The notes under the pieces were generated by a model. It was not told the origin of the DNA. It did no database searches and saw nothing but the letters and a program-made list of their open reading frames with translations. A program made the translations under genes and the position numbers. Of a stretch of 64,000 nucleotides of DNA, positions 35,972-44,724 are shown one piece after another. Where the stretch lies: NCBI GenBank assembly GCA_014379345.1, contig JACMLY010000122.1, positions 1 to 64,000 on the forward strand. Reading direction: 5' to 3'. Each line of letters begins with the position of its first letter. The first letter of the stretch is position 1. Source of the stretch: Chitinophagaceae bacterium. GTDB lineage: Bacteria > Bacteroidota > Bacteroidia > Chitinophagales > Chitinophagaceae.

Positions 35972-36433
35972 ATGAAATATTTACTGATTGTTTGTTGCCT
36001 GTTTATTTGCCTGCTATCAATCGGGCAGCAACCCACGCCGGCTGAAAAAGGGATAGCCTATGGGTCAGGTAGCATCAGTGAGGGAGTCATTCATGTTAAT
36101 GATGTGGAAAAAAATATGAAGAACAACAAGTTTGAAGGCAGGATAACCGGTAAGGTGGTGGAAGTTTGCCAGGAAAAAGGATGCTGGATGAAGATTGAAA
36201 GATCAAATGGAGAAAAGTTAATGGTGAAGTTTAAAGACTATGGTTTTTTCATGCCTAAAAATATTGTAGGGAAAGAAGTAGTTCTGGATGGAGAAGCGAC
36301 GGTAAAGGAAGTGTCGGTAAAACAGCAAAAGCATTATGCTGAAGATGCAGGCAAAAGCAAAGAAGAGATTGAAAAGATCAAAGAACCAAAAAAGGAACTC
36401 CAGTTTGTAGCAAAAGGCGTTTTAGTATTATAG
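35972..36433 (+). CDS. Exported DUF4920 protein
   Basis: A 153-residue exported protein with signal peptide MKYLLIVCCLFICLLSIGQQ. It contains the small beta-barrel DUF4920 domain: GKVVEVCQEKGCWMKIERSN, then VKFKDYGFFMPKNIVGKEV. The two cysteines of VCQEKGCW may form a disulfide or bind a ligand. This domain is widespread in Bacteroidota and of unknown function. A basic Lys/Glu-rich segment (about 115-140) precedes the last strand. TATCTTCG at 35949-35956 may be its -7 element. It ends 12 bases from the convergent PAP2-like gene. Confidence 0.85.
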   Translation: MKYLLIVCCLFICLLSIGQQPTPAEKGIAYGSGSISEGVIHVNDVEKNMKNNKFEGRITGKVVEVCQEKGCWMKIERSNGEKLMVKFKDYGFFMPKNIVGKEVVLDGEATVKEVSVKQQKHYAEDAGKSKEEIEKIKEPKKELQFVAKGVLVL

Positions 36434-36445
36434 AGCAAGAAAATG

Positions 36446-37114
36446 CTATACGAAGACCGCCACTATCTGGCAAACGATCCCTATTAAAATGCCTGCGTAA
36501 ATCTCAACAGGCCGGTGATCCGAAATGATCATGCGTGCGGTACAAACAATGCCGGCAATCAATATGGCAAAGGAGGGATATAAACCACTGGTGCCATCTC
36601 CCGAAAAACTTACCCATAAAATAAAAAACAACATTCCACCTATTGCCAGAGCGTGCATGCTTATCTTAAAATAAATATTCGCCAGCCATGCCGCAATCAC
36701 TGTTAAAAAGCTTCCCAATAAAAAGCCGGTAAAGACCTCATGATTGTCCTGTTGGCTTCTTGAAACATACCAGGCCCAGAAATAAAAGATCATTGCTGCC
36801 GCGTATGGAATAATTCGTTCTTTCTGCGTTTGTAAGAAAATGGATTGCGTTAATCTTAAGCGCCACATCAGGAATACGGCAAAAGCCGGAAACAGCGTAG
36901 TATTAACGAGAACAAATAACAATTTAAACACCTTCATCTTTTCGCTCAACGCAACAAAAGCATATGGATGTATGTACAACAAAAAGATTGTTACATATAC
37001 AGGAATAAACAGTGGATGGAATATCCATGAAAAAAAATGAGCCAGGAATTTTGTAACCGGTGAAAACTTTGGTTTGTCAAGCAATGTTCCGTTTCCCGAA
37101 ATGATAGTAGCCAT
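36446..37114 (-). CDS. PAP2-like membrane protein, probably lacking phosphatase residues
   Basis: A 222-residue membrane protein with about six helices that resembles the PAP2 phosphatase fold (FSWIFHPLFIPVYVTIFLLYI at the start). The canonical PSGH becomes ISMHALAIGG, and the last motif SR-H-D is reduced to SDHRPVEIYAGILIG, so the catalytic triad looks incomplete. Such proteins are numerous in Bacteroidota. The frame opens at a TTG at 37120; the ATG at 37114 is chosen. It lies two bases after the rpoN stop codon and is therefore translated in the rpoN operon. Function unknown. Confidence 0.75.
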   Translation of the reverse strand: MATIISGNGTLLDKPKFSPVTKFLAHFFSWIFHPLFIPVYVTIFLLYIHPYAFVALSEKMKVFKLLFVLVNTTLFPAFAVFLMWRLRLTQSIFLQTQKERIIPYAAAMIFYFWAWYVSRSQQDNHEVFTGFLLGSFLTVIAAWLANIYFKISMHALAIGGMLFFILWVSFSGDGTSGLYPSFAILIAGIVCTARMIISDHRPVEIYAGILIGIVCQIVAVFV

Positions 37115-37116
37115 AA

Positions 37117-38604
37117 TCAAAGTTCTTTTCGAAGTCTTGCGACAGGAATATTTAATTGTTCTCTGTATTTTGCCACCGTGCGGCGGGCAATATTATAACC
37201 TCTTTCCTGAAGCAATTCCGTTAATTTTTCATCGCTGAGTGGTTTCTTCTTACTTTCCGCTTCTATCAGGTCGCTGAGAATTTTTTTCACTTCTCTGGTT
37301 GAAACCTCTTCACCACTATCTGTGCTGAGCGACTCACTAAAGAAGAATTTCAGCCGGTATGTTCCGAACTCCGTTTGAACGAATTTACTATTGGCAACCC
37401 GGCTTACCGTCGAAATGTCCAGCATGGTACGTTCAGCAATATCTTTCAGGATCATGGGTCTTAATACAGTTTCATCCCCGGTCATAAAAAATTCCCGTTG
37501 GTACTCCATGATGGTTTCCATCACACTGGTTAAAGTATGTTGGCGTTGCTTGATGGCATCAATGAACCATTTGGCTGCATCTATTTTTTGTTTAATGAAG
37601 ATAACAGCTTCTTTCTGCCGCTTGTCTTTCTTACTGCCCTTATCGTATTCGCGCAACATGTCGCGGTATCCTTCACTGATACGGAGATCGGGGGCATTCT
37701 TCGAATTCAGCGTCAATTCAAGCTTGCCACCATTGTTAAAAATAAAAAAGTCGGGTACCACATAGCTTTCAGCTTTATTGAGATCACCATGGTTTCCGCC
37801 CGGTTTTGGATTGAGCCTGATGATCTGGTTGATCACTTCTTTTAACTGGTCATCAGTAAGATTAAGGCCTCTTTGTATTTTATCATAATGCTTTTTGGTA
37901 AACTCATCAAAATACATGGACAGTACATCGATGGCCATTTCAACTTCCCTTTTCTCTTTTTTGTGACGTTGTAATTGCAATAATAAGCACTCCTGCAAAT
38001 TCCTTGCTGCAACACCCGAAGGATCGAATTGCTGAATGAGATGAATGACCGTCTCAACCTCCTGCTCATTGCTTTCGATGTTTTGCCGGAATGCAAGGTC
38101 ATCTACAATGGCCGCGGTTTCACGTCGCAGGTAACCGTCGTCGTCAATACTTCCGATAATCTGTTCGGCAATCTTTTTTTGCTGATCATCCAGTTTCAGC
38201 ATTAGCAATTGATCCTGTAGATGTTCATGAAACGAGGTTTCTATTTTATAGGGAACCACCTTGTTATCGTCAACTTCAGGGTAATTGTCATCGCGCATTT
38301 TGTAATCCGCAATTTCTCCGTCATCATCGCTCACATATTCGCTGATATCTACATTTTCATACTCATCCTGGCTTCCCTCGGCTTCGAAATCTTCTTCATC
38401 CGAACTGTCGAATTCATCTTTGGCCTCGTCAAATTGGTCATCATGATCTTCTTCGCTGTGTTCAAGCGCCGGATTTTCTTCCAATTCCTCTTTGATGCGT
38501 TCTTCCAGATTGGCAGTAGGTACCTGCAGCAACTTCATTAACTGAATTTGCTGAGGTGACAATTTTTGTAGTAACTTTTGCTGTAAACTTTGACCGAGTG
38601 CCAT
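37117..38604 (-). CDS. rpoN: RNA polymerase sigma-54 factor
   Basis: A 495-residue sigma-54, which directs RNA polymerase to -24/-12 promoters and needs an AAA+ activator to open them. Region I is at 1-50 (QQKLLQKLSPQQIQLMKLLQ). A long acidic region II runs about 50-115. The core-binding domain is in the middle. The HTH lies near 395-430 (ERTMLDISTVSRVANSKFV), and the RpoN box near the end (NIARRTVAKYREQLNIP). Transcribed together with the PAP2-like gene, whose ATG is two bases downstream. No sigma-54 activator is encoded in this window. Confidence 0.95.
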   Translation of the reverse strand: MALGQSLQQKLLQKLSPQQIQLMKLLQVPTANLEERIKEELEENPALEHSEEDHDDQFDEAKDEFDSSDEEDFEAEGSQDEYENVDISEYVSDDDGEIADYKMRDDNYPEVDDNKVVPYKIETSFHEHLQDQLLMLKLDDQQKKIAEQIIGSIDDDGYLRRETAAIVDDLAFRQNIESNEQEVETVIHLIQQFDPSGVAARNLQECLLLQLQRHKKEKREVEMAIDVLSMYFDEFTKKHYDKIQRGLNLTDDQLKEVINQIIRLNPKPGGNHGDLNKAESYVVPDFFIFNNGGKLELTLNSKNAPDLRISEGYRDMLREYDKGSKKDKRQKEAVIFIKQKIDAAKWFIDAIKQRQHTLTSVMETIMEYQREFFMTGDETVLRPMILKDIAERTMLDISTVSRVANSKFVQTEFGTYRLKFFFSESLSTDSGEEVSTREVKKILSDLIEAESKKKPLSDEKLTELLQERGYNIARRTVAKYREQLNIPVARLRKEL

Positions 38605-38703
38605 CTTTCGTTTTAGGATTTTATATGCCCCGGCTCAAATTATATGAAGAAGGGGCGCAAACCACAAAAATCAGGCCGTAAATTTACAACAAATTAAACA
38701 GGG

Positions 38704-39063
38704 GTGTGGCAACGATTTTATAAAATTATTGTTGTGTGCTTATTAGCAGCCGGCCTGAATGGGGCAAATGCACAGATTTCGTTCACTGATTTCTCTGCAA
38801 ACCGCCTGCTGGCCTCTACTTTACAGCTCAAAGGCTTCACAAGGCCACCAGTTGTACCGCGGATTTTTTTTGGTCATGATACCGCTGGCAAGGCCCGGTT
38901 TTATACTTCGAGACCGGTTCCTCTCATCGCCGAAGATCACTACAGCCAGAACTTTGGTTTTTTTTGCCGTAAAGAATTACAATTTGAGAAGCAAACAAAG
39001 CTGCCCCTGCGTTTTCGCTTAGGATCAATTGAGTATTGTAATTACCTCGAAGACAAGAGATAA
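38704..39063 (+). CDS. Small exported protein of unknown function
   Basis: A 119-residue protein with signal peptide ending at GANAQ (about residue 24). The mature 95 residues (SFTDFSANRLLASTLQL; PRIFFGHDTAGKARFY) show no known domain and contain two cysteines. It appears to be a small exported protein of Bacteroidota. The start is GTG at 38704; no ATG precedes the signal. It is divergent from rpoN by 99 bases. No operon partner. Confidence 0.6.
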   Translation: MWQRFYKIIVVCLLAAGLNGANAQISFTDFSANRLLASTLQLKGFTRPPVVPRIFFGHDTAGKARFYTSRPVPLIAEDHYSQNFGFFCRKELQFEKQTKLPLRFRLGSIEYCNYLEDKR

Positions 39064-39233
39064 AACAAAAAAATTTTCCACCTTTACTAGCGTAGAGGTA
39101 AACACTTAGCATGTAACCTTCGTTTACACCAAGGCTATATATAATTATCCTGTCGTAACAATACCATTACAGATGGTTCGTTTTTGAAGTTAGTCCAGCG
39201 TACATCAACGATTGCAAACTATAACCTATTAAA

Positions 39234-39677
39234 ATGGCAAAGACCTCAGACCACTCAATATTTTTAGTCGATGATGATATTATGTCCTTGACACTGTACG
39301 GCCAGTTTCTAAAAAATATTGGTTACGAAGAGGTGCATTTGTTTAACAGCGGTAAAGATTGTTTAGACAGCCTGTCGTTACGGCCGCAAATCATATTCCT
39401 CGATTATTCCATGGAGGATATGAATGGAATTGATGTGCTAAAAAAAGTAAGACTATTTGATCCCACCATCATAGTTGTATTCATTTCGGGAAATGAAAGC
39501 CCTGAAATAGCTGAAGACGCCAAAAAACATGGCGCGGTAGATTTCATTGTTAAGTCTTCCATTAATCGTGAACGTATGAAAAACATTATGGAAGATCTTG
39601 ATCATATCGTTGTTCCCCGCCAGAAGCCTGGCAAAAAATCTTTATTCGGAAGAATGAAATCAGGACTTGGTATTTGA
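39234..39677 (+). CDS. Single-domain response regulator with short tail
   Basis: A 147-residue receiver: acidic pocket LVDDD (11-15), phospho-acceptor D57 in IIFLDYSMEDMNG, Ser/Thr switch in VVFISGNES, and the conserved Lys in VDFIVKSS. A basic Lys/Gly-rich tail of about 20 residues follows (RQKPGKKSLFGRMKSG). No DNA-binding domain is present, so the output is protein-protein or it passes phosphate on. The cognate kinase is not adjacent; nearest kinases are at 20-25 kb and 49-51 kb. The ATG at 39234 fits the domain start. Confidence 0.88.
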   Translation: MAKTSDHSIFLVDDDIMSLTLYGQFLKNIGYEEVHLFNSGKDCLDSLSLRPQIIFLDYSMEDMNGIDVLKKVRLFDPTIIVVFISGNESPEIAEDAKKHGAVDFIVKSSINRERMKNIMEDLDHIVVPRQKPGKKSLFGRMKSGLGI

Positions 39678-39724
39678 GCCGGTTTGAAATAATTTAAGTT
39701 ACCGTAAAGTCTTTTTTATATTTC

Positions 39725-40384
39725 TCAGTCAGCCGTAAGCTCGGCAATTGTATTTTTTCTTGTCCGTTTCTCCGGTGTTTTTTCCCATTCAATATTCAGT
39801 CCTACCATAAAATACCTGTTCCTATTGAACGGAGCGAAGGTGTACACAGGAAGTGTTAGGTTTCTGTAAGAAAATCCAATAAGGAGTCCGGGCTCAAACC
39901 TGGTTTCGGTTCTATATAAACGTGTGTGTTGAACAGAGATTCCCCCGTATAACCATGCCAATGGCTGGTAAGCCAGTTCAGACCAGTTATAAAAGAAATT
40001 ATCTGCACGCCGGTCTGTAGAAAAAGAATATTGGGATTGCAGTGAAAAAAAGAAATTCGAATAGTCGAGATCCATATTTATACCGGTCGAAACGCCATTA
40101 AAATTTCCAATGGCTCCTCCCAGCAACGGTGTCAATACATAGGACAACTTTTCTTTTTTTGAAAAGGTTTTTCCAACGTATAATGAAAAAGTTTCCAGCT
40201 CCTCATAATTATATCTTCCCTCGGCATACCATTTTTTATTGTTCTGAAAATGTGCGATTGACATCGGCACGTAAGTGCGGTTGTTGCCCATAATATGATA
40301 TTGTTCCAGGGAAGCTTTAGACTGGGCAAAACCCAAAAGGGGAAGTAAGAGAGAGGCTGTTATCATGGCTTTAATGCAACGCAT
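39725..40384 (-). CDS. Outer-membrane beta-barrel-like protein
   Basis: A 219-residue exported protein with a signal ending near LLGFAQ. It has alternating hydrophobic and aromatic strand patterns through its length (WYAEGRYNYEELETFSLYVG; FFFSLQSQYSFSTD; YFMVGLNIEWE). These fit a small outer-membrane beta-barrel of perhaps ten strands. No plug or signature is seen. The chain ends with a polar tail rather than a terminal aromatic residue. It follows the preceding minus gene by two bases, so the two form an operon. Role unknown. Confidence 0.65.
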   Translation of the reverse strand: MRCIKAMITASLLLPLLGFAQSKASLEQYHIMGNNRTYVPMSIAHFQNNKKWYAEGRYNYEELETFSLYVGKTFSKKEKLSYVLTPLLGGAIGNFNGVSTGINMDLDYSNFFFSLQSQYSFSTDRRADNFFYNWSELAYQPLAWLYGGISVQHTRLYRTETRFEPGLLIGFSYRNLTLPVYTFAPFNRNRYFMVGLNIEWEKTPEKRTRKNTIAELTAD

Positions 40385-40386
40385 GA

Positions 40387-40959
40387 TCAGGCTGCATTTT
40401 CAACGCTTAGGGTTTTCACATTGTCTATAATCAGCACTTCGGCATTAGTTAGCTTGTCTAATATGGAGATTTCTTTTTTGTGCGGATTCCAGTAGAAGAT
40501 CAATTTTTCAATAGGCTTCCACATCATTACCCAACTCAACACATGCAGCGCTTCTTTTAATACACCCAGGATGCCGTGTTCCTGTGGCACAAATGCAGGT
40601 AAAACACCAAGGCATAGCACAACTACTGAAAAACTAATGACCAGCAACTGGTAGCTGCGGCGTTTGTATTTTTTGAACTCGGCTTCTGCAATGGTTTTCT
40701 TGAGAGAAAAATGTCGCCTGATCGCGTGAATTAAAGGATCGGTAAAGGTTTTATCCGATTTGTTTTCCAGGATCAGTTTATAAGTTACCTGGGAATATCG
40801 CTTGATCGTTATTGAGTAGTTCATGATGTACTGCTCAAATTCATGACTGAGTTGCCTTTTATAAATTGGCGCAGGATCATGAGCATTAAAGTAGGTATCG
40901 ATTGTTTGCTCATTTACCTTCAAAAAAATATTTATCTTTTTGAATAAAGATTCTGTCAT
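40387..40959 (-). CDS. Membrane protein of unknown function
   Basis: A 190-residue protein. The first 100 residues are soluble, helical and basic (FEQYIMNYSITIKRYSQVTY). Two hydrophobic helices follow, near 108-126 (LLVISFSVVVLCLGVLPAF) and 134-155. A soluble C-terminal strand region holds ISILDKLTNAEVLIIDNVKT. No family is recognised. It lies two bases upstream of the outer-membrane-barrel gene and is probably translated with it; a link between an inner-membrane protein and a barrel is conceivable but unproven. Confidence 0.65.
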   Translation of the reverse strand: MTESLFKKINIFLKVNEQTIDTYFNAHDPAPIYKRQLSHEFEQYIMNYSITIKRYSQVTYKLILENKSDKTFTDPLIHAIRRHFSLKKTIAEAEFKKYKRRSYQLLVISFSVVVLCLGVLPAFVPQEHGILGVLKEALHVLSWVMMWKPIEKLIFYWNPHKKEISILDKLTNAEVLIIDNVKTLSVENAA

Positions 40960-41218
40960 GCCGTTCGGTTTTTAGAATATATTTTAGCAGGGCTCCCTGA
41001 CAGCCACTAAAATTTTATTCACCAGCCTAATCGTTGAGTAATAAATACCGGATCGATTATTCTGCAAGGGGTTATGGAACACATTTATAACGGCGAAAGA
41101 GATTTTTTAGAATATCACGCGTAGCAAATCTTATTCATCTAAGTGGAAACACTTTTATAAATAATGGTTCATGCTTATGTCGGCGGTAAGGGATTTCTCT
41201 GAGAAAACAACTGAAAAA

Positions 41219-42436
41219 TTATGCGGAGACCGATTTTTGAGCCAGGATTTTTTTAATGATGCCTATAATTTTATTTCCCTTTTCTATTATCTGTTCTTCT
41301 GTCCATAATAAACCGATGGCGGTTGAGATGCACCGGCCCATTACCCTGTCGCTCGAAGGAAAGCTTTTATTGGCCTCTGCCATAACTGCTGATTTGAGCT
41401 CAGGATGCAGGGCATTCAATACAATTGAATTTTTGAGATGGTCCCATTTGCGGATATAGTGCCAGTTGTTATCGTACCAGTAAAAATTGCCCGCCATAAT
41501 GTTCTGCGCCTTCATTTCATGTACAAATGCCTGGGTAATTTCTTCCGTAGGCAAAAACCAACTTAAAAACGTGCAACTATCACCGGCGGGATCAGGTATA
41601 CGGCGAAAAGAAATCTCCGGCACCTGGTTCAGGATATCGCGTAGCTGATGATGGTTTTTTCTTTGGATCGATAAAAACTGATCGAGCTTTCTTACCTGGG
41701 CAAGGCCAACCGCCGCATGTAATTCGGAGATGCGAAAATTATAACCGATGAAAGGATGCAGATCGGCGCCGCGGTCTGAGCCCTTGTGGTCATGACCATG
41801 ATCGCTGTATCCATCTGAATTAATATACACATCCTGCCGGTTGGTAAGGATAACCCCGCCTTCGGCACAGGTTATTGTTTTTACAAAGTCGAATGAAAAA
41901 GTTCCTGCATCACCGATTGTGCCAAGATGCTTGCCTTTATAGGTGCCGCCGATACTCTGGCAGGCATCCTCTAGTAAAAGAAGTTTATTTTCTTTGCAGA
42001 TTTGCTGCAATGCATCCATATCAGCCATGCTGCCGCACATATGAACGGGCATTACGCATTTTGTTTTTCCTGTAATGGCTTTTCTGACTGCTTCGGGATT
42101 GAGTGTCAGGGTATCATCCACATCAACAAATACGGGTATTGCGCCAACACTGAGAACTGCCTCGAAACTTGCAACAAAAGTGAATGAAGGCAATATGATC
42201 TCATCGCCATAGCCAATTCCCAATGCCGCCATAGCTGTCGTCAGGGCGGCTGTTCCGCTGGATACGAGTTGCGCCTGGGAACAGCCAAATCTGTCACAGA
42301 TAGCTTTTTCCAACTCAATGGCTTTCCAGATTCCTTTTCTCGGGCCATCAAAGCCATAACGCATCATGATACCTGTTTGCAGAACATCGGTTACCTCTTT
42401 TCTCTCCTCTGCACCAAAAAGTTCAAAGCCGGGCAT
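41219..42436 (-). CDS. DegT/DnrJ/EryC1-family PLP aminotransferase
   Basis: A 405-residue PLP enzyme of the sugar aminotransferase family. Seen: the cofactor-binding region SSGTAALTTAMAALGIGYGD, the conserved LPSFTFVASFEAVL, the Asp-binding turn LLEDACQSIGGTYKGK, and the internal-aldimine Lys in FDFVKTITCAEGG. The family usually aminates keto-sugars for surface polysaccharides or natural products; a few members are dehydratases. No sugar-nucleotide genes are adjacent, so the substrate is unknown. A TTG at 42466 opens the frame but lies inside the promoter's -7 box, so the ATG at 42436 is used. Confidence 0.88.
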   Translation of the reverse strand: MPGFELFGAEERKEVTDVLQTGIMMRYGFDGPRKGIWKAIELEKAICDRFGCSQAQLVSSGTAALTTAMAALGIGYGDEIILPSFTFVASFEAVLSVGAIPVFVDVDDTLTLNPEAVRKAITGKTKCVMPVHMCGSMADMDALQQICKENKLLLLEDACQSIGGTYKGKHLGTIGDAGTFSFDFVKTITCAEGGVILTNRQDVYINSDGYSDHGHDHKGSDRGADLHPFIGYNFRISELHAAVGLAQVRKLDQFLSIQRKNHHQLRDILNQVPEISFRRIPDPAGDSCTFLSWFLPTEEITQAFVHEMKAQNIMAGNFYWYDNNWHYIRKWDHLKNSIVLNALHPELKSAVMAEANKSFPSSDRVMGRCISTAIGLLWTEEQIIEKGNKIIGIIKKILAQKSVSA

Positions 42437-42463
42437 ATTAAAAATTTTATAGTAATAGTAATG

Positions 42464-42495
42464 CAAAGGTAGAGAAAATGAAGTTTGTTGAGCAA
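42464..42495 (-). promoter_or_regulatory. Promoter of the DegT-family gene
   Basis: TTG at 42495-42493, 21 bases, then TACCTTTG at 42471-42464 on the minus strand is a close match to the Bacteroidota promoter. It implies a transcript start around 42457 and a leader of about 20 bases before the ATG at 42436. Confidence 0.65.
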
Positions 42496-42537
42496 GCTCC
42501 GGTAGCTTATCCGTGGCGGTAGATTTCCTGCGGAGGG

Positions 42538-42599
42538 CCGGTCAGACGGAGACCGTCAGACCTGGAATTTAAAAGGTCTGACGGTCTCCGTCTGACCGG
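42538..42599. repeat. 26-base perfect inverted repeat with GGTCTGACGGTC core
   Basis: Arms 42538-42563 and 42574-42599 are exact reverse complements around a ten-base AT loop. They use the same core as 10741-10867 (GGTCTGACGG, then TCTCCGTCTGACC). It lies between minus-strand genes and has no following T-tract. Confidence 0.9.
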
Positions 42600-42622
42600 T
42601 TTTCGTAGCTGTATCCAAACCC

Positions 42623-44122
42623 CTATTTCAAATAAGTCAACTCGCTTTCATTATTCAGGGTATCAACGCACGTAACAGCAATCTGTTTGAAACTTTCTCC
42701 GGCTTTAGGAACGTTGATTGTAATGATGCCCCCTGCCGACGGAATGATCTGTAAAATATTATCGGGATTTAACTTGTCGTGTGTTTTATCATCGCTCGCA
42801 AATCCGTATACCACGAAAGATTTTGTTCTTAATAAAGTATTGCAGTCGATAATTTCAACCTGTATCGAATGAGAAGAAGGATTGGTTGAAACCTTTAATT
42901 CAGGGGCCTTCGGAACAGGGTTATCTATCCATTCCATCGGTGGTACCAATGCGGGATATTTATAATAATTATTTTGTAAGCTATCACTCCATCCATTGGG
43001 ATTTCTGATGAATGTTTTACTGCTGAAATAAATAGCTCCCTGTATATTGGGTGTATTACGCAATGCCGTAAGCTGTCTGGGAATTAACGTTGAATCTTTC
43101 CAAACAGCATTGCTACCAGCCCTGTAGATACCCAACCCAATATAACAATGCTTTCCATAAGTATGCTTGCTCCACCACTCCAATAATATTTCATAAGGAG
43201 CCGCCTTGTGTCCGAACTCCCAGTACAGTTGTGGAGCAACATAGTCGATCCACCCGTTTTTCAACCAGAGCAGAATATCGGCATACAGATCATCATAATT
43301 GGTTACGCCGGCTTTGGTTGCACTTCCTTCGGGATCTTTATCCTGGTTACGCCATACTCCAAATGGGCTGATACCGAAACGGCAGTGCTTTTTTTCTTCT
43401 TTAATGGCACCTGAAAGTTTCAGTATGATGGAATCGGTATTACTTCTTCTCCAGTCATCTTTCGCCATACCGTTTCCGTAAAGTTTAAATGAATGATCGT
43501 CCGGAAATTCCTTTCCGGCGATTCGATACGGATAAAAATAGTCGTCGAAGTGCATCCCGTCGATGTCATAGCGATTAACAATATCCCGTATCACTTTTAC
43601 AACAAAGTCCTGTCCTCCCTTATTGCCGGGATCGAAATATCTTTTATCACCATATTTTAAAAACCATTCGGGATGAATTTTGGTGACATGTGTTGGAGCG
43701 ATGGAAGAGCCGCCAATATTGAACTCTGCGCGGTAAGGATTACACCAGGCATGAAATTCCATTCCTCTTTTATGTGTTTCCTCGATCATGAATTGCAGGG
43801 GATCGTAATAAGGAGATGGCGGACGTCCCTGTTTCCCCGTCAGCCATTGGCTCCAGGGCTCGTATTGTGATGGATAAAATGCATCAGTGGCAGGCCGTAT
43901 CTGCACAATAACGGCATTCATGCCATTGCGTTTGTGCATGTCGAGCAATTCTATGAACTCTTTCTTCTGGCTGGCCGTATTAAAATTGCCTCTTGTAGGC
44001 CAGTCAATATTATCAACGGTTGCCACCCATGCCGCGCGAAACTCGTACTTGGGTTGTGCAATCAATAAATTACAGGCAGATAATAAAAAGATAAGAGCGA
44101 TCGGGATCGTAGTTTTTTTCAT
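42623..44122 (-). CDS. Exported GHL10-type glycoside-hydrolase-like protein
   Basis: A 499-residue exported protein. The N-terminal signal contains a possible lipobox LLSAC17, though cleavage after IAQ is also possible. Residues 27-370 match glycosyl-hydrolase-like family 10 (DUF187), a TIM-barrel found in envelope enzymes. Seen: EFRAAWVATVDNIDWPTRG, VQIRPATDAFYPSQYEPWSQ, YDIDGMHFDDYFYP with the acidic cluster, and ISPFGVWRN. A C-terminal beta-sandwich of about 100 residues follows. It probably cuts peptidoglycan-related or other polysaccharides; the substrate is not shown. It lies 24 bases after a MarR gene on the same strand. Confidence 0.85.
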   Translation of the reverse strand: MKKTTIPIALIFLLSACNLLIAQPKYEFRAAWVATVDNIDWPTRGNFNTASQKKEFIELLDMHKRNGMNAVIVQIRPATDAFYPSQYEPWSQWLTGKQGRPPSPYYDPLQFMIEETHKRGMEFHAWCNPYRAEFNIGGSSIAPTHVTKIHPEWFLKYGDKRYFDPGNKGGQDFVVKVIRDIVNRYDIDGMHFDDYFYPYRIAGKEFPDDHSFKLYGNGMAKDDWRRSNTDSIILKLSGAIKEEKKHCRFGISPFGVWRNQDKDPEGSATKAGVTNYDDLYADILLWLKNGWIDYVAPQLYWEFGHKAAPYEILLEWWSKHTYGKHCYIGLGIYRAGSNAVWKDSTLIPRQLTALRNTPNIQGAIYFSSKTFIRNPNGWSDSLQNNYYKYPALVPPMEWIDNPVPKAPELKVSTNPSSHSIQVEIIDCNTLLRTKSFVVYGFASDDKTHDKLNPDNILQIIPSAGGIITINVPKAGESFKQIAVTCVDTLNNESELTYLK

Positions 44123-44146
44123 GGTCCGGGGTTAGGGACCTTTAAA

Positions 44147-44596
44147 TTACGCAGAGCCTCTGAGTTTGTCAAGTAAATGGTTAAGAGTTTTTGCCTCTTC
44201 CTCATTAATGGCGCTTAAGACTGCATCCATTTCTTCATTATAGTTGTCGAGCTCCAGCAGAAGTTGTGATCCTTTGTCTGAAATCGTTATATCTACAAGC
44301 CTCCGATCGCCTTTGCATACACCCTTTTGAACCAGTTCTTTTTTCAATAACCTGTCTACGATCCGGCTGGTATCACTCATCCTGTCGAGCATGCGCTGGC
44401 GGATCTGCAAAGTGGAAAGAGGCTTTGCGGCTCCTCGCAGAATTCGGAGTATATTGAATTGTTGCGGGGTCAGATCGGCTTTTTCAAAAAACCGCTTCGA
44501 TTTTTCCATTGCCCAATTGTAGGTATAAATAAGATTGACCATGATCTTGTGATGTTCACCTCTGAATTTAGATTGTATATCATGTTCAATACTCAT
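44147..44596 (-). CDS. MarR-family transcription regulator
   Basis: A 149-residue winged helix-turn-helix protein. DNA-binding part: LTPQQFNILRILRGA, then LSTLQIRQRM, LDRMSDTSRIVDRLLKKELV as recognition helix, and the wing CKGDRRLVDITISDKG. N- and C-terminal helices form the dimer interface. Members repress genes and release DNA upon binding a small ligand. Here it is directly upstream of the GHL10-like gene, which it may control along with itself (inference). No operator palindrome is obvious in the 128-base upstream gap, which instead holds TTTAGGG-like repeats. Confidence 0.9.
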   Translation of the reverse strand: MSIEHDIQSKFRGEHHKIMVNLIYTYNWAMEKSKRFFEKADLTPQQFNILRILRGAAKPLSTLQIRQRMLDRMSDTSRIVDRLLKKELVQKGVCKGDRRLVDITISDKGSQLLLELDNYNEEMDAVLSAINEEEAKTLNHLLDKLRGSA

Positions 44597-44600
44597 ACTA

Positions 44601-44724
44601 CTTAAGGGTTTAAGGTTTAGGGTTTAAAGTTTAAGGTTTTTTAGGACAAGCAGCGCATTAAAAATAGATTTTCCATAAATAACTTTAGCGATATCTCACT
44701 ATTCAACCTTAAACCTTAAACTCT
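44601..44724. repeat. Telomere-like TTTAAGG/TTTAGGG repeat with inverted partner
   Basis: 44601-44641 contains five tandem TTTAAGG-like heptamers (GGGTTTAAGGTTTAGGG, then TTTAAAGTTTAAGG), and the complementary AACCTTAAACCTTAAACTCTT lies at 44705-44725. The two can pair across about 60 bases. Non-coding. Confidence 0.7.

Noticed and set aside
35770-36036. 88-residue minus-strand frame
   Set aside because: It crosses the start of the DUF4920 gene and a known intergenic repeat arm.
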